From Pseudochryseolinea flava (GTDB lineage Bacteria > Bacteroidota > Bacteroidia > Cytophagales > Cyclobacteriaceae), in the NCBI RefSeq assembly GCF_003286915.1, contig NZ_QMFY01000021.1, positions 17,775 through 81,774 of the forward strand: a stretch of DNA of 64,000 nucleotides, in the 5' to 3' direction. Shown one piece after another: positions 10,801 through 19,074 of the stretch; position 1 is the first letter of the stretch; the number at the start of each line of letters is the position of its first letter. The translations under genes and the position numbers were made by a program. The notes under the pieces were generated by a model. It was not told the DNA's origin. It worked only from the letters and a program-made list of their open reading frames with translations, and searched no databases.

Positions 10801-10850
10801 ATAGCTACAATAGTAAAAATCAAACCGCGGAGTGTCTGATGTTTTTTCAT
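7809..10850 (-). CDS. SusC/RagA family TonB-linked outer-membrane transporter
   Basis: TonB-dependent importer of oligosaccharides, paired with the SusD that follows. Signal peptide is about residues 1-29. A carboxypeptidase-regulatory-like domain (about 36-112, starting VISGTVTDEDG) follows, then the SusC signature EVVVVGYGTQ (118-127), the plug with GSNGVVLITTKRG, and a beta-barrel ending in Phe. It has no STN domain, unlike the other SusC of this locus, so it should not signal directly to FecR. The first residues MKKHQTLRGLI match the other SusC (MKKHQTLRCLI), and the homology continues into the untranslated leader. At 1013 residues it is normal length. Confidence 0.95.
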   Translation of the reverse strand: MKKHQTLRGLIFTIVAIQLSLAISGTVIAENRADRVISGTVTDEDGAVLPGVNVILKGTLVGVVTDASGKYSLQIPGEPSNNEVLVFSFIGYATQEVAVSNRTTVDVTMITDITSLSEVVVVGYGTQDKKDITTTVTHLTSKDILQVAGNGALMAIQGKVAGLSITNTAAADPNSSPNFQLRGVSSRNAGLGPLFVINGIPGGNIDNLNQNDIESIDVLKGGAASAIYGTRGSNGVVLITTKRGASTPQAFYDGYVSFNYLTNKIDVLSKDDFLKHNRGTDYGGDTDWAKAITKSPAISHKHTLQLSGGSNSTNYMLSFDYRDADGLDLRSAREEYGARLNLYHKSANDLYEATVTIAPRYVFADNASVGLSSQSLAMRSDNSNGAFTQSLFLNPTFPVYDETAPSRYFNVLNKGGFDGAYNPAEELNTVQTGSEGKYLEWSASFKLNILKNLYSQITLGQQTSDFFDFNFTPSTNNRRINSNGGRNTAGRAYNKTDQKTFEWIGNYNFDVNDHDVEVMGGYSFNYFNSSGMNASNEQFPSDVLTYHNLGTGTWILESPQNRLGSYKNDSRLIAFFGRITYDYASRYYVSASLRREGSSRFGAGNKWGSFPGVSVGWRIINESFFPKIDAIEDLKLRADFGVTGNQDFGNYLSLDTYSGYGFYAYQNTYYQVWGPSQNINTDLRWEKAENFNVGLDFELFESKISGTVNYFSRTNKDLLGFYNVPVPPNVQGQTYVNVGTMKNSGVEIQLDAQAYTSDKFQYTISFAGATNNNKFISFSNDLYKGNNYQDIAGLGGMGSSGLNAQRLEEGRRIGSFYMWKSAGVDATGRLLVYDKAGEVIPANTAKADDRRYVGNGLPKFTAGLGNNFSYGSFTLSVFLRGAFGFDLYNTTAYFIGTPATQKGVNVLSTAYDGGKYSALTNEETYSSLSDYFLEKGDYVKIDNVTLSYNFSAPVKFISSARVYFTGRNLYTFTKFTGGDPELVNVNGLSPGINTSLAYYPSSLQLIAGLQLKF

Positions 10851-11000
10851 AGATTTGAAAGGTTTTAGGTCATGTAAATGGACTAAACTATCCCCTGGGG
10901 TTGAATACGACCTGCAACTTCATAGTCAAACCCGGGGATGCGAAAGCAGATCGGTGACGCTTCCAACGTCACCGATTTTTTTTGTATCATTATTTCATAG
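10851..11000 (-). promoter_or_regulatory. Structured 5' leader of SusC, copy A
   Basis: Untranslated region before the SusC start that matches copy B upstream of the second SusC. The shared core includes a 29-nt identical stretch (10901-10929). Read on the minus strand, a hairpin with perfect arms ATCGGTGACG and CGTCACCGAT comes first. A second stem follows: ATCCCC pairs with GGGGAT, extended by TTGA with TCAA, around a loop containing ATGAAGTTGCAGGTCG. Conservation of the loop and compensating changes in the stems suggest an RNA element rather than plain promoter DNA. No known riboswitch class was recognised. A run of seven T follows the first hairpin on the plus strand only. Confidence 0.6.
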
Positions 11001-11341
11001 CACGATCATTTTAGTGGATTCTTTTCGAAAACAATAAACAGCACGCCAGCACACCACAAGTTGCAACGTTGTATTCACAACGGACGTGACTTAACGCTAT
11101 AGTGCACAACGGCGCGCGTTTTTACTCTCCTAATTCTGAAAATATTTTTCTTCGACACCGGTCGATAACGGGATCAACAAACACCAGAGAACCGTAAAGA
11201 TGCCAGACCGTTGGCCGGCCTGATATATATTCTCAATTCACCCAAATTGAAACCGCTGCAATGGTTGATTACCATCAATCTATTGTGACACATCAATCAT
11301 CACATCGTAGTGGTTTATCGGCGCTGTTTCATTTAATCTAG
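11001..11341. other. Intergenic region between the two SusCD units
   Basis: About 340 bases without a credible gene. It should hold the promoter for the downstream SusC unit, but I could not pick a convincing Bacteroidota -33/-7 pair. No tRNA, CRISPR or long repeat was seen. Confidence 0.5.
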
Positions 11342-11383
11342 AAGATTACTATCCAAGGAAGCTTGTACTTGGATAGTAATCTT
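11342..11383 (-). terminator. Long perfect hairpin after SusD
   Basis: A 16-bp perfect inverted repeat, AAGATTACTATCCAAG and its complement, with a 10-nt loop, placed just after the stop codon of the SusD gene. The U-tract on the minus strand is weak (CTTCTAGATT), so it may act as a terminator or as a 3' stabilising structure separating this SusCD unit from the next. Confidence 0.6.
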
Positions 11384-11396
11384 TATCTAGTGCTAA

Positions 11397-13235
11397 CTAT
11401 TGCCAGAAGGGATTCTGTACAAGATTCGGATTTTTATCGATCTCCGATTGTGGTACAGGGAACCAGTAGTTCTTCTTTGTGAATACGCGTTTTTGATAAA
11501 CTGTTCTCTTGAAGAACGCGTTGGCATTCCCTTCATCGTCACTCATTGCTGTACCGAAGAAGTTCATTCCTGTAAAATCAGCATTGAGTACTTGCTCACC
11601 AATTTTCCATCGTCTGATATCTGTATAGCGAATTCCCTCGCAGTTCAGCTCAACACGTTTTTCTCTCCGAATGGCCTCACGCATTTCAGCTTGACTTAAA
11701 CCTTCTTCAAGGTCTGGTATCCCGGCGCGTTCGCGGATAAGATTCACGTATTTAAGAATGTCTGCATTTCCAGGATCTGATTCGTTAAGTGCTTCTGCAT
11801 AGTTGAGGTATGCTTCACCCAGGCGATATAAAATACCTGGTCGATATGGATTTGCACCACTACGACTATCGTGATCAGGATGAACTTTTTTTCTTAGAAG
11901 ATAACCGTTCTGAGGAGCATCCCATGTCGGGCCACCATCCCATTCGTCTATCAGGAAACGTGTCGTACGATTCTCCCGGCGATGCCACGCGCGATTATAC
12001 AAAACCGAAATATAAAATCGTGGCTCGCGCTTCACATACATATTGTAGGTACCGGCAAGTGTAACTTTACCGTTGCCTTGCACTTCCTGCCACTTCGTGT
12101 TTCTAACCTCGTCAGCAGCAGAAAATCCTTTCTCAACATAACCTGATCCAGGTGCATCGATCGGCAAACCGTTTTCCATGAAGAATGCATCCACAAGCGA
12201 CTGCGTCACGCCCAATCCACCGTTACCGCCGGTTCCTCTCGGTTGCGCATGTCTATCATACTCCCATACATTACTATTCGGTCTTGCAAACAGGATCTCT
12301 TTATTTCCGTCAGAGAATTTTTTAAACATCATGTTCTGGTAAGAAAGAAACGGATCGATACTCGCATCATCGTTGTATTCATAGTACAGGGCGTGACCAG
12401 CTTCATGCGATTTATCAATAAGTAATTTACACGCATCCGTTGCTCTTGTCCATTTGCTTGCGTCGTAAGCACTATTGAATAACGCTTCACCTTTGTTGTT
12501 AACAAAATTCAGGTAGTCTTCATTACCATTTACCAAAGGGCTCGCAGCAAACAACAGCATGCGTGCGCGCACCGCCAAACACATGATAGACGTAGCGCGA
12601 CCATACTTACTCGCATTCGAATACATCGCGGGTAATTTTGTAGACAAATCAAGCAATTCTGCATCGATCCAGTTGATCACATTATCGAATGGTGTCTGAC
12701 CGATGAACAATTCATCAGGTGTAGCATTGCTGGGCGTTAATCCAGGATTGAATGGAATCACACCATACATCTCAGTCATCAACCAATAATAGTAAGCGAT
12801 CAAGAAACGCGCTTCATTTCGCATCAGCGCTACTTCTTCTTCCGTCACTTTCTGCGCTGGATTTGGTTTTACATTCTCGATGAAAATATACGCCGATCGT
12901 ATGCGTTTCGGCAACACATCCCAATAATTAGGTTCGACGTTCCCGGGTGTCCAGTTGCCTTGCTGCCTATCCACAACCCACCAGCCGAATTGCGCCCATC
13001 GATGTGAAGGATTCATGTCGTCTGATAGCGGGTCGTATCCGATGTGACGTGTAAATCCCCAATAAGGATCAGGAATACTCGCATACACTCCCGCGAGCCA
13101 ATCTTCGGTCCTGATCTTATCGTTAAAGATCATCTCCATCGTCAACTGATCGTCAGGCGTTCTTTCCAAAAAGTCAGCACACGAGCCTGCGGATATCAGC
13201 ACACTGACGAGTAATATATTCTTGAGAAATTTCAT
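11397..13235 (-). CDS. SusD/RagB family nutrient-uptake lipoprotein
   Basis: Partner of the STN-type SusC encoded just upstream. I prefer the ATG giving MKFLKNILLVSV, which makes a clean lipoprotein signal with lipobox Cys19 (SAGSC). An in-frame GTG eight codons earlier would touch the SusC stop codon. SusD features include DFLERTPDDQL after the Cys, RFLIAYYYWLMTEMYG in the helical core, and LYRLGEAYLNYAEALNES and CEGIRYTDIRRWKIG near the C-terminus. Length is about 612 residues. A strong hairpin follows the stop codon. It is predicted to be on the cell surface. Confidence 0.93.
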   Translation of the reverse strand: MKFLKNILLVSVLISAGSCADFLERTPDDQLTMEMIFNDKIRTEDWLAGVYASIPDPYWGFTRHIGYDPLSDDMNPSHRWAQFGWWVVDRQQGNWTPGNVEPNYWDVLPKRIRSAYIFIENVKPNPAQKVTEEEVALMRNEARFLIAYYYWLMTEMYGVIPFNPGLTPSNATPDELFIGQTPFDNVINWIDAELLDLSTKLPAMYSNASKYGRATSIMCLAVRARMLLFAASPLVNGNEDYLNFVNNKGEALFNSAYDASKWTRATDACKLLIDKSHEAGHALYYEYNDDASIDPFLSYQNMMFKKFSDGNKEILFARPNSNVWEYDRHAQPRGTGGNGGLGVTQSLVDAFFMENGLPIDAPGSGYVEKGFSAADEVRNTKWQEVQGNGKVTLAGTYNMYVKREPRFYISVLYNRAWHRRENRTTRFLIDEWDGGPTWDAPQNGYLLRKKVHPDHDSRSGANPYRPGILYRLGEAYLNYAEALNESDPGNADILKYVNLIRERAGIPDLEEGLSQAEMREAIRREKRVELNCEGIRYTDIRRWKIGEQVLNADFTGMNFFGTAMSDDEGNANAFFKRTVYQKRVFTKKNYWFPVPQSEIDKNPNLVQNPFWQ

Positions 13236-13258
13236 ACTTGCATTTATTAAGGTCTTCA

Positions 13259-16200
13259 CTAAAATTCAAGATTTACCCCAGCTGAAAAAGATTTCATGAT
13301 CGGATAACGGAAACCATTATCCGTATCAAGTTCAGGGTCCCACATTTTGAAAGAAGATAATGTGAGTAGGTTATTTCCTGTAACGAAAATACGCAACGAT
13401 TTAAGGTGTGCTTTATTGGTGATGTTCATTGGCAAACTGTATCCGATCTCAATATGTTTCATGCGTAACATACTCATATCTTTTAGCCACCAAGAAGAGC
13501 GAACATTATTGTTGCTAGCCGGCGCAAATGCTAACCGCGGCCAGAATACATCTTGGCTTGGGTTATCAATTGTCCAACGGTCGTCTAACACGTTTGTATA
13601 AATATTACCCGCAGCACCACCACCTGTTCCTGGCAAGAAAAAGTTACCACCGAGTATTCGATACGTGCGTGCATTTCCTTGAAAGAAAAAGCCAAGGTCA
13701 AAATTCTTATAGCGCATATTCAAACCAAAGCCATAAACGATTTGAGGATTCTTTGTACCCTTCAAAGACGTTTGATCAGCATTGGTAATGGTGCCATCAC
13801 CATTCAAATCGCTGTACTTGATATCGCCAGGACGAACAGGACCGAGTCCTGCACTTGGTAGTGTCCCTACCAAAACACCATTGTCGATATCGGCAAAGTC
13901 TTCATTCGTGTAAAGACGTTCGGCAACATAACCAAAGTTTTGATCAACCATTTTCCCAGTGGTAGAACGATACGTTCCGATTTTCGCTGGCTCTTCGTCT
14001 TGCTCTAATATCTTATTCTTGGCGTACGTAAATGCACCGTGCGCGGAAATAGAAAAATCTTTGGAGATCTGTTTGTTCGCATTTAACGACATATCAAAAC
14101 CTTTATTCTCTACTTTACCATAGTTTGCAAATGGCGAGTTGATAAAGCCACTCGAGCTTGGTATCGTCTTACGGTTCATGAAAATATCCTTGCGCTCTTC
14201 TTTAAAGAAATCAATTTGGAGCGTTAAGCTGTTCCATAGACCAAGCTCCGCACCGAGATTTGCTTTCGTGACTGTTTCCCAGGTTAAGTTTTGTACACCG
14301 TAATCACCTTCTCTTCTTCCCGCACGAGAATAGTCGTTGTTGATCCCCCAACTGTATCCATCAGTATCTCCGATTGTAGTGATGTAAGCAAAGCGATTGA
14401 TAGGACTAAAAGGTTCTGGTCCAAACCGATCATTACCGACTTGGCCGATGGATACACGAAACTTTAATTTAGATATCGTGTTTTGCAAATCCTCCATAAA
14501 GGCTTCCTCCGATGCTACCCATCCCAATGCTCCAGACGGGAAGAATCCAAAACGATTGCCTTTCGCTAAGTTCTCAGATCCATTAAGTCCGAAGTTGGCC
14601 TCAACAATATATTTACGTTTATAAGAATACGAGGCGCGCGCAGCAATACCTTGAAAACGAAATGGAACTTTCGCACCATTATCGTAACTGCGTTGGTTAT
14701 ACAAAACGAGTCCGTCGATGTAATGATTACCAATATTATGACTATAGCTAAGTGTACCCTCTACATAGATACTTTTGTCACCAAATTCCAATTCGTTATT
14801 GTGATCAAGAAACACCTGACCAAATCGATCGATATCGAGAATCAATGAACCGTCTTCATTTCTGCCAATGGTCGGTTTATAATAATCAGGATCTTTCCTA
14901 CGCACTACACGGCTTCCGGAATATCGATCGAAAGAAAAAACAAAACGTCCTGTAAGACCCGGCACAAGGGCATCCATATTCTGCTCGACCGAAAACAGTG
15001 ATTCGATTTTACTTGAGCTTCCTCGCGCAAAACCAGTTTGCGTAGCCAGTGCCCATGGGTTCGTGCGATCTGCATTAACGCGTGGAATTTCACCACTTGA
15101 GTAGCGCGTTGGATGCACGTGGGGCACAGTCTGAAAAGCTTGATCAAACAAGAAGTCCATCGACTGTGGTGGGCTATCTCTGTCTTGAAGGAACCCGCCT
15201 ATGTTGACACGTAGCAGTGTTGTTGGCGTGACGTCGAGGTCTACGTTAGAGCGAATATTATACCGTCGAGACTTTAGTGATGAATCCCATTCTTGACTTC
15301 GGTCGCGCTCCACGATACCTTGTTCATTAAAATATGAACCAACAATCGCATAACGCAAGAAGTTACTTCCGCCGGTGGCCGTCAAATTAACCCGTGAATT
15401 TGTTGAATGATCTTTCGTAATTGCATCAAGCCAATTTACGTCGGGATAGAGATCGGGATCGACATTGTTGCGTGTGTTATTGATGCGTTCTTCGCTGTAT
15501 GAAGGAACTTGACCTGCATCCGCCGAAATGCTATTCATCAGTTCCATGTAATCGGCAGCACCGATATACTCCGGAAGCTTAACGGGACTGGTGAAGCCTT
15601 GCTCATATCTTAATTGCACACTTGGCTTTCCTACCTTTCCACGTTTCGTGTTGATTAAGATCACACCATTGGCACCGCGTACACCATACACCGCGCTTGC
15701 TGAGGCATCTTTCAAAACGGAGAACGATTCAATTTCGGCAGGATCAAATGTATTGAGTGATCGCTCTACACCATCAACTAATATCAAAGGTTGACGGGCT
15801 CCCTGAAAAGTCGATATACCTCGAATCCAAAAATTAGAATCATCGTAGCCAGGTTCACCAGAACGTTGCACACCGATAATACCTGCGACCTGACCTGCAA
15901 GGTTGTTACTCATTGATCGGTTTGTTCCATACTGAAGTTGTTTCTCGACGCTAACCGTTGTAATCGCGCCCGCATTGGTATATTCCTTCTGCGTTCCATA
16001 ACCGACAACGACTACTTCTCCAAGTGCGGCAACATCGGTTACCATTTTCAAATTCACAGCAGTTTGATCACCGATCAATACTTCATCTGTTCTATAACCA
16101 ATAAATGAAAACACGAGAATGCTCCCTTCGTCCGCGCCGGCGATCATGAAATTTCCTTCGGAGTCAGTAACCGTTCCAATCAATGTTCCTTTGATGGTAA

Positions 16201-16681
16201 CGTTAACACCTGGAAGTGGCGAGTCTTCTTCGTCGGTAACCCTTCCTGAAATTGATCGGCTGAGATCAATAAAATCATACGGTCGAACTTTGTCTCCCAC
16301 CGTAGTGGACACTTGGTGTTTTACCAGAATGATATAATCTCCGGAAAGTTGATACTCTACATTCAGTGGCTGGAATATACCGTGAAGGATTTCTGACAAT
16401 TTCTGATTTTTGTATTCAACAGAAATTTTATCGTCGACGGCAATCGATTGCGGGTTATAAGCAAATTTTATTTTCGCAGATTTTTCGATCTCCAATAAAA
16501 CGTGCTTAATCTTTTTACTTTCGACATTGATCGAAATGACTTTATCCAAAACTGTTTGTCCGAAGGCATCGTCGGGCGTAGCAGTAGCCGCTCCCGACAC
16601 AACAAGCACAAGCAAAATTTGAAACAGTGTAAATCTCATGATGTCAATAATCAAACATCGAAGTGTCTGATGTTTCTTCAT
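13259..16681 (-). CDS. SusC family TonB-dependent transducer with STN domain
   Basis: Outer-membrane importer that probably also senses its substrate. After a signal peptide (about 1-43), residues about 46-120 form an STN/secretin short N-terminal domain (VISINVESKKIKHVLLEI). Then come a carboxypeptidase-regulatory-like domain (about 143-215), EVVVVGYGT (222-230), a plug with GANGVILINTKRG, and a barrel ending NLEF. STN domains contact FecR-type anti-sigma factors in the periplasm, and the FecR and ECF sigma genes lie directly upstream. This forms a complete trans-envelope signalling set. Its 5' leader is shared with the other SusC of the locus. Confidence 0.95.
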   Translation of the reverse strand: MKKHQTLRCLIIDIMRFTLFQILLVLVVSGAATATPDDAFGQTVLDKVISINVESKKIKHVLLEIEKSAKIKFAYNPQSIAVDDKISVEYKNQKLSEILHGIFQPLNVEYQLSGDYIILVKHQVSTTVGDKVRPYDFIDLSRSISGRVTDEEDSPLPGVNVTIKGTLIGTVTDSEGNFMIAGADEGSILVFSFIGYRTDEVLIGDQTAVNLKMVTDVAALGEVVVVGYGTQKEYTNAGAITTVSVEKQLQYGTNRSMSNNLAGQVAGIIGVQRSGEPGYDDSNFWIRGISTFQGARQPLILVDGVERSLNTFDPAEIESFSVLKDASASAVYGVRGANGVILINTKRGKVGKPSVQLRYEQGFTSPVKLPEYIGAADYMELMNSISADAGQVPSYSEERINNTRNNVDPDLYPDVNWLDAITKDHSTNSRVNLTATGGSNFLRYAIVGSYFNEQGIVERDRSQEWDSSLKSRRYNIRSNVDLDVTPTTLLRVNIGGFLQDRDSPPQSMDFLFDQAFQTVPHVHPTRYSSGEIPRVNADRTNPWALATQTGFARGSSSKIESLFSVEQNMDALVPGLTGRFVFSFDRYSGSRVVRRKDPDYYKPTIGRNEDGSLILDIDRFGQVFLDHNNELEFGDKSIYVEGTLSYSHNIGNHYIDGLVLYNQRSYDNGAKVPFRFQGIAARASYSYKRKYIVEANFGLNGSENLAKGNRFGFFPSGALGWVASEEAFMEDLQNTISKLKFRVSIGQVGNDRFGPEPFSPINRFAYITTIGDTDGYSWGINNDYSRAGRREGDYGVQNLTWETVTKANLGAELGLWNSLTLQIDFFKEERKDIFMNRKTIPSSSGFINSPFANYGKVENKGFDMSLNANKQISKDFSISAHGAFTYAKNKILEQDEEPAKIGTYRSTTGKMVDQNFGYVAERLYTNEDFADIDNGVLVGTLPSAGLGPVRPGDIKYSDLNGDGTITNADQTSLKGTKNPQIVYGFGLNMRYKNFDLGFFFQGNARTYRILGGNFFLPGTGGGAAGNIYTNVLDDRWTIDNPSQDVFWPRLAFAPASNNNVRSSWWLKDMSMLRMKHIEIGYSLPMNITNKAHLKSLRIFVTGNNLLTLSSFKMWDPELDTDNGFRYPIMKSFSAGVNLEF

Positions 16682-16839
16682 AAATTTTTTAGGGTTTAGG
16701 TGTATGGAAAAAGAACTAGAACTATCCCCTGGGATTGAATACGACCTGCAACTTCATAGTCAACCGAGGGATGCGTAAGCGGAATCAGTGAGGCTTCCAA
16801 CATCACCGATCAAAAATTTTGTAATTGTTTATTTCATAG
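16682..16839 (-). promoter_or_regulatory. Structured 5' leader of SusC, copy B
   Basis: Second copy of the leader seen before the other SusC. The 29-nt identical core is at 16735-16763. The first hairpin is kept with changes (ATCGGTGATG facing CCTCACTGAT, including one G-U pair and one mismatch). The second stem keeps ATCCCU facing GGGGAT and UUGA facing UCAA, around the same loop sequence. The copy lacks the T-run found after the first hairpin in copy A. It fills most of the gap between fecR and susC. Confidence 0.6.
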
Positions 16840-16858
16840 GCGAACTTTTAACATTAGT

Positions 16859-17935
16859 TTATTTACATCCTGCGCTATTAATGACGACGTTGGCATCAAT
16901 AATCTCATACGATGCCCCGATGGTCTGACAAATTATCTTTAGTTTTTCTGTCATCGACTCTGTTCCCAATGGAACCGTTAAAAAACAGTTCTTCATGGTT
17001 TCTTCATTGAAAATAATCTCTATACCGTAGGCGTTCTCGATCTTTTTAAACACGGTGGCAATCGGTGTATTTTCAAATACAAAGTCTTCAGGTTTGATTG
17101 TGGCGTTGAGAATTTCTGGCATCTCTACAAGTGTTTTTTCGAAAGACTGTTCTTTCCGCACATAGTTCACCTGTTGGTTAGGCAGTAGAATTACACCGTC
17201 TTTTTTCTCACCATTACTATTGCTTGTATACACGGACACTTTTCCTGTTTTTACAGCGACCAAAAAACTTGGTGTATTTGCCTGCGCTGACACACGAAAA
17301 CTTGTACCCAACACCTTCACAAATAATTCATCGGAGTGTACTATGAATGGCTTGTATGGATTGTGCGCGACGTCGAAAAAAGCTTCGCCAGACAAATACA
17401 CGTTTCGGGTCGAGTCGTCGAGGTAGTTTGCCTTATACTTGAATGCACTTTTCGCTGCCAACACAACTGTACTTCCATCCTGCAACACCACGCGCTGAGC
17501 TTGATCTGTCTCGTTTACATGCTCGACGAAATCCGATGAAACCGCAGCGTAGCTATAATATTCCAGCGATTGATTGGCATTGTGCTCTTGGGTGTAATAC
17601 CAAATTGAAGTTGCAGCGCAAATAAAAATAGCGGTAGCAAGCACGAACGCGTAACTGAATTTTCTCGACTTGGACTTTGTGTTTACAGGGACTTCAACGC
17701 CAGATTCTATCTTCTTCCACATCGATGCGACTTGTCCTGCATCATATGGCGTTTTCTCTGCATGTTTTAGATTCAGCACCAAAATTCGCGCTTTTTCAAC
17801 TGTATCACGAATTTCGGGGTGCGTCGACAAATAAAGATTCCAGTACTTCACAGCCTCCGGATCTGACTGGTTCACCCAATCAATAAAGCTGTCATTCGAC
17901 GCAAAATCTTCTACATTAAACTTCGTATAATCCAT
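16859..17935 (-). CDS. FecR family anti-sigma factor
   Basis: Inner-membrane regulator that holds the ECF sigma factor until the STN-type SusC signals substrate. The N-terminal cytoplasmic part (about 1-90) includes an anti-sigma-like helical region, followed by a single membrane helix at about 93-114. The FecR domain follows (about 145-235) with VVLQDGSTVVLAAKS and GEAFFDVAHNPYKPFIV, then a C-terminal DUF4974-like domain (about 285-353, FENTPIATVFKKIENAYGI). At 358 residues it is typical. It lies 63 bp from the sigma gene and upstream of its presumed SusC partner. Confidence 0.93.
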   Translation of the reverse strand: MDYTKFNVEDFASNDSFIDWVNQSDPEAVKYWNLYLSTHPEIRDTVEKARILVLNLKHAEKTPYDAGQVASMWKKIESGVEVPVNTKSKSRKFSYAFVLATAIFICAATSIWYYTQEHNANQSLEYYSYAAVSSDFVEHVNETDQAQRVVLQDGSTVVLAAKSAFKYKANYLDDSTRNVYLSGEAFFDVAHNPYKPFIVHSDELFVKVLGTSFRVSAQANTPSFLVAVKTGKVSVYTSNSNGEKKDGVILLPNQQVNYVRKEQSFEKTLVEMPEILNATIKPEDFVFENTPIATVFKKIENAYGIEIIFNEETMKNCFLTVPLGTESMTEKLKIICQTIGASYEIIDANVVINSAGCK

Positions 17936-17998
17936 TATTATAATGTTTACCTAACGTATCCATTATACTAATGACACAAAGCCGGCGGATTTACTGTC

Positions 17999-18595
17999 CT
18001 AACTCAAAAAAAATTTCAGGAAAATCAATAAAGATGTGACCGAGACCTTGAGGTTAAGCTTTAGCTTCTGAAGTGCGGAAAAAATGAAATTGCATGCAGA
18101 TTGATAGTTCACGCCCATAATCTGAGCAACTTCCTCGTTAGAAAAATTATGAAAATAGCGAAGATTGATCGCCTCTTGCTGACGCTTCGGTAGTTGCTTA
18201 ATGAGCGACCGCAAGTTCTCCATTTGCAGGGACTGAACCTCCAGGCCGATCAAATTACTCTCGTGAGAAGCATACGACAAATCGTTTTGATGATGCTCAA
18301 TATCTTGCGAATGAAAGAAATTATCAGTCTTTAGTTTGCGGTAAACCTTGTAGCGAAGCGCTTTAAAAAGATAAAACTTCACGGATGTAGTATCAGAAAC
18401 CCGTTCGCGATTTTGCCACAATTCAATAAATAAATCTTGAATACTGTCCTCAATCAAAGTACGGTCAGAAGAAATTTTATTGCCGTAATTCACCAAAGCA
18501 CCAACATGCGTACGATACAAAGTAGCGAAGGCTTCTTTGTCGCCGCGTTTAAATAAACGCCACACCTCGTCGTGCTGTGTATTGTAGTTGGGCAT
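17999..18595 (-). CDS. ECF RNA polymerase sigma-70 factor
   Basis: Extracytoplasmic-function sigma factor expected to transcribe the SusCD genes that follow. Region 2 appears around DKEAFATLYRTHVGALVNYG and EDSIQDLFIELWQNRERV. Region 4 is around LPKRQQEAINLRYFHNFSNEEVAQIMGV, with a helix-turn-helix. I choose the ATG starting MPNYNTQHDEVW; a GTG three codons earlier is possible. The C-terminal tail is hydrophobic (LLIFLKFFLS), as often seen in Bacteroidota members of this family. It is the first gene of the regulator-transporter series. Confidence 0.92.
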   Translation of the reverse strand: MPNYNTQHDEVWRLFKRGDKEAFATLYRTHVGALVNYGNKISSDRTLIEDSIQDLFIELWQNRERVSDTTSVKFYLFKALRYKVYRKLKTDNFFHSQDIEHHQNDLSYASHESNLIGLEVQSLQMENLRSLIKQLPKRQQEAINLRYFHNFSNEEVAQIMGVNYQSACNFIFSALQKLKLNLKVSVTSLLIFLKFFLS

Positions 18596-18795
18596 AAAAT
18601 ACACTTATTTGATTAGGACTCTGCGTTGAAAGGTAGAGCAAAAATTAATTTCTGCAAACGTTTGTCAAAAATTTTAGTGATGACCCATTCAAAATCAACC
18701 ATCAACGAATGTTAATTCGCGACCGTGTGAATCGTGCTTTCGCGCATATCGCGAGCGTTGCGGATTATTTTTCTGTATGGGAATTTCTTCTTTGA

Positions 18796-19074
18796 CTAGC
18801 AATAAGTCGACTCCTGCTCGCGATGTTTCATGATGACCTGTCTGGCGATAGCCTGTACTTCTTCAAATCGATAAGGCTTCGTAAAAAATCCACTCGCACC
18901 GCGATCATCGGCAATTTTTCTATCGCGATCGTTCGAGGAAGTAGAATACATGTATACGGGGATTTGTTGAAACAGCTCATGACCTCGAATAGCTTTCAAT
19001 GTACTCCAACCATTTACATTCGGCATATTGATATCAAGAAAAATTACGTCGGGTAGTGGTCCGTTAATTGTTTT
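18796..19074 (-). pseudogene. 5'-truncated CheY-like response regulator remnant
   Basis: The open frame runs straight on from the PorP stop codon and encodes PLPDVIFLDINMPNVNGW, then YSTSSNDRDRKIADDRGASGFFTKPY. This is the second half of a receiver domain, with the phosphoacceptor Asp (FLDINMP) and the conserved Lys (TKP) present. The first 50 or so residues, including the acidic pair, are missing. The first ATG lies after the phospho-Asp, so no functional receiver can be made. It shares PLPDxIFLDINMP with the intact regulator starting at 22979. A deletion that joined it to the PorP gene is the simplest reading. Confidence 0.7.

Noticed and set aside
10950..10983. Hairpin plus T-run looking like a plus-strand terminator
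   Set aside because: No plus-strand gene precedes it, and the stem is conserved in the minus-strand leader of the other SusC where the T-run is missing; interpreted as part of the leader.
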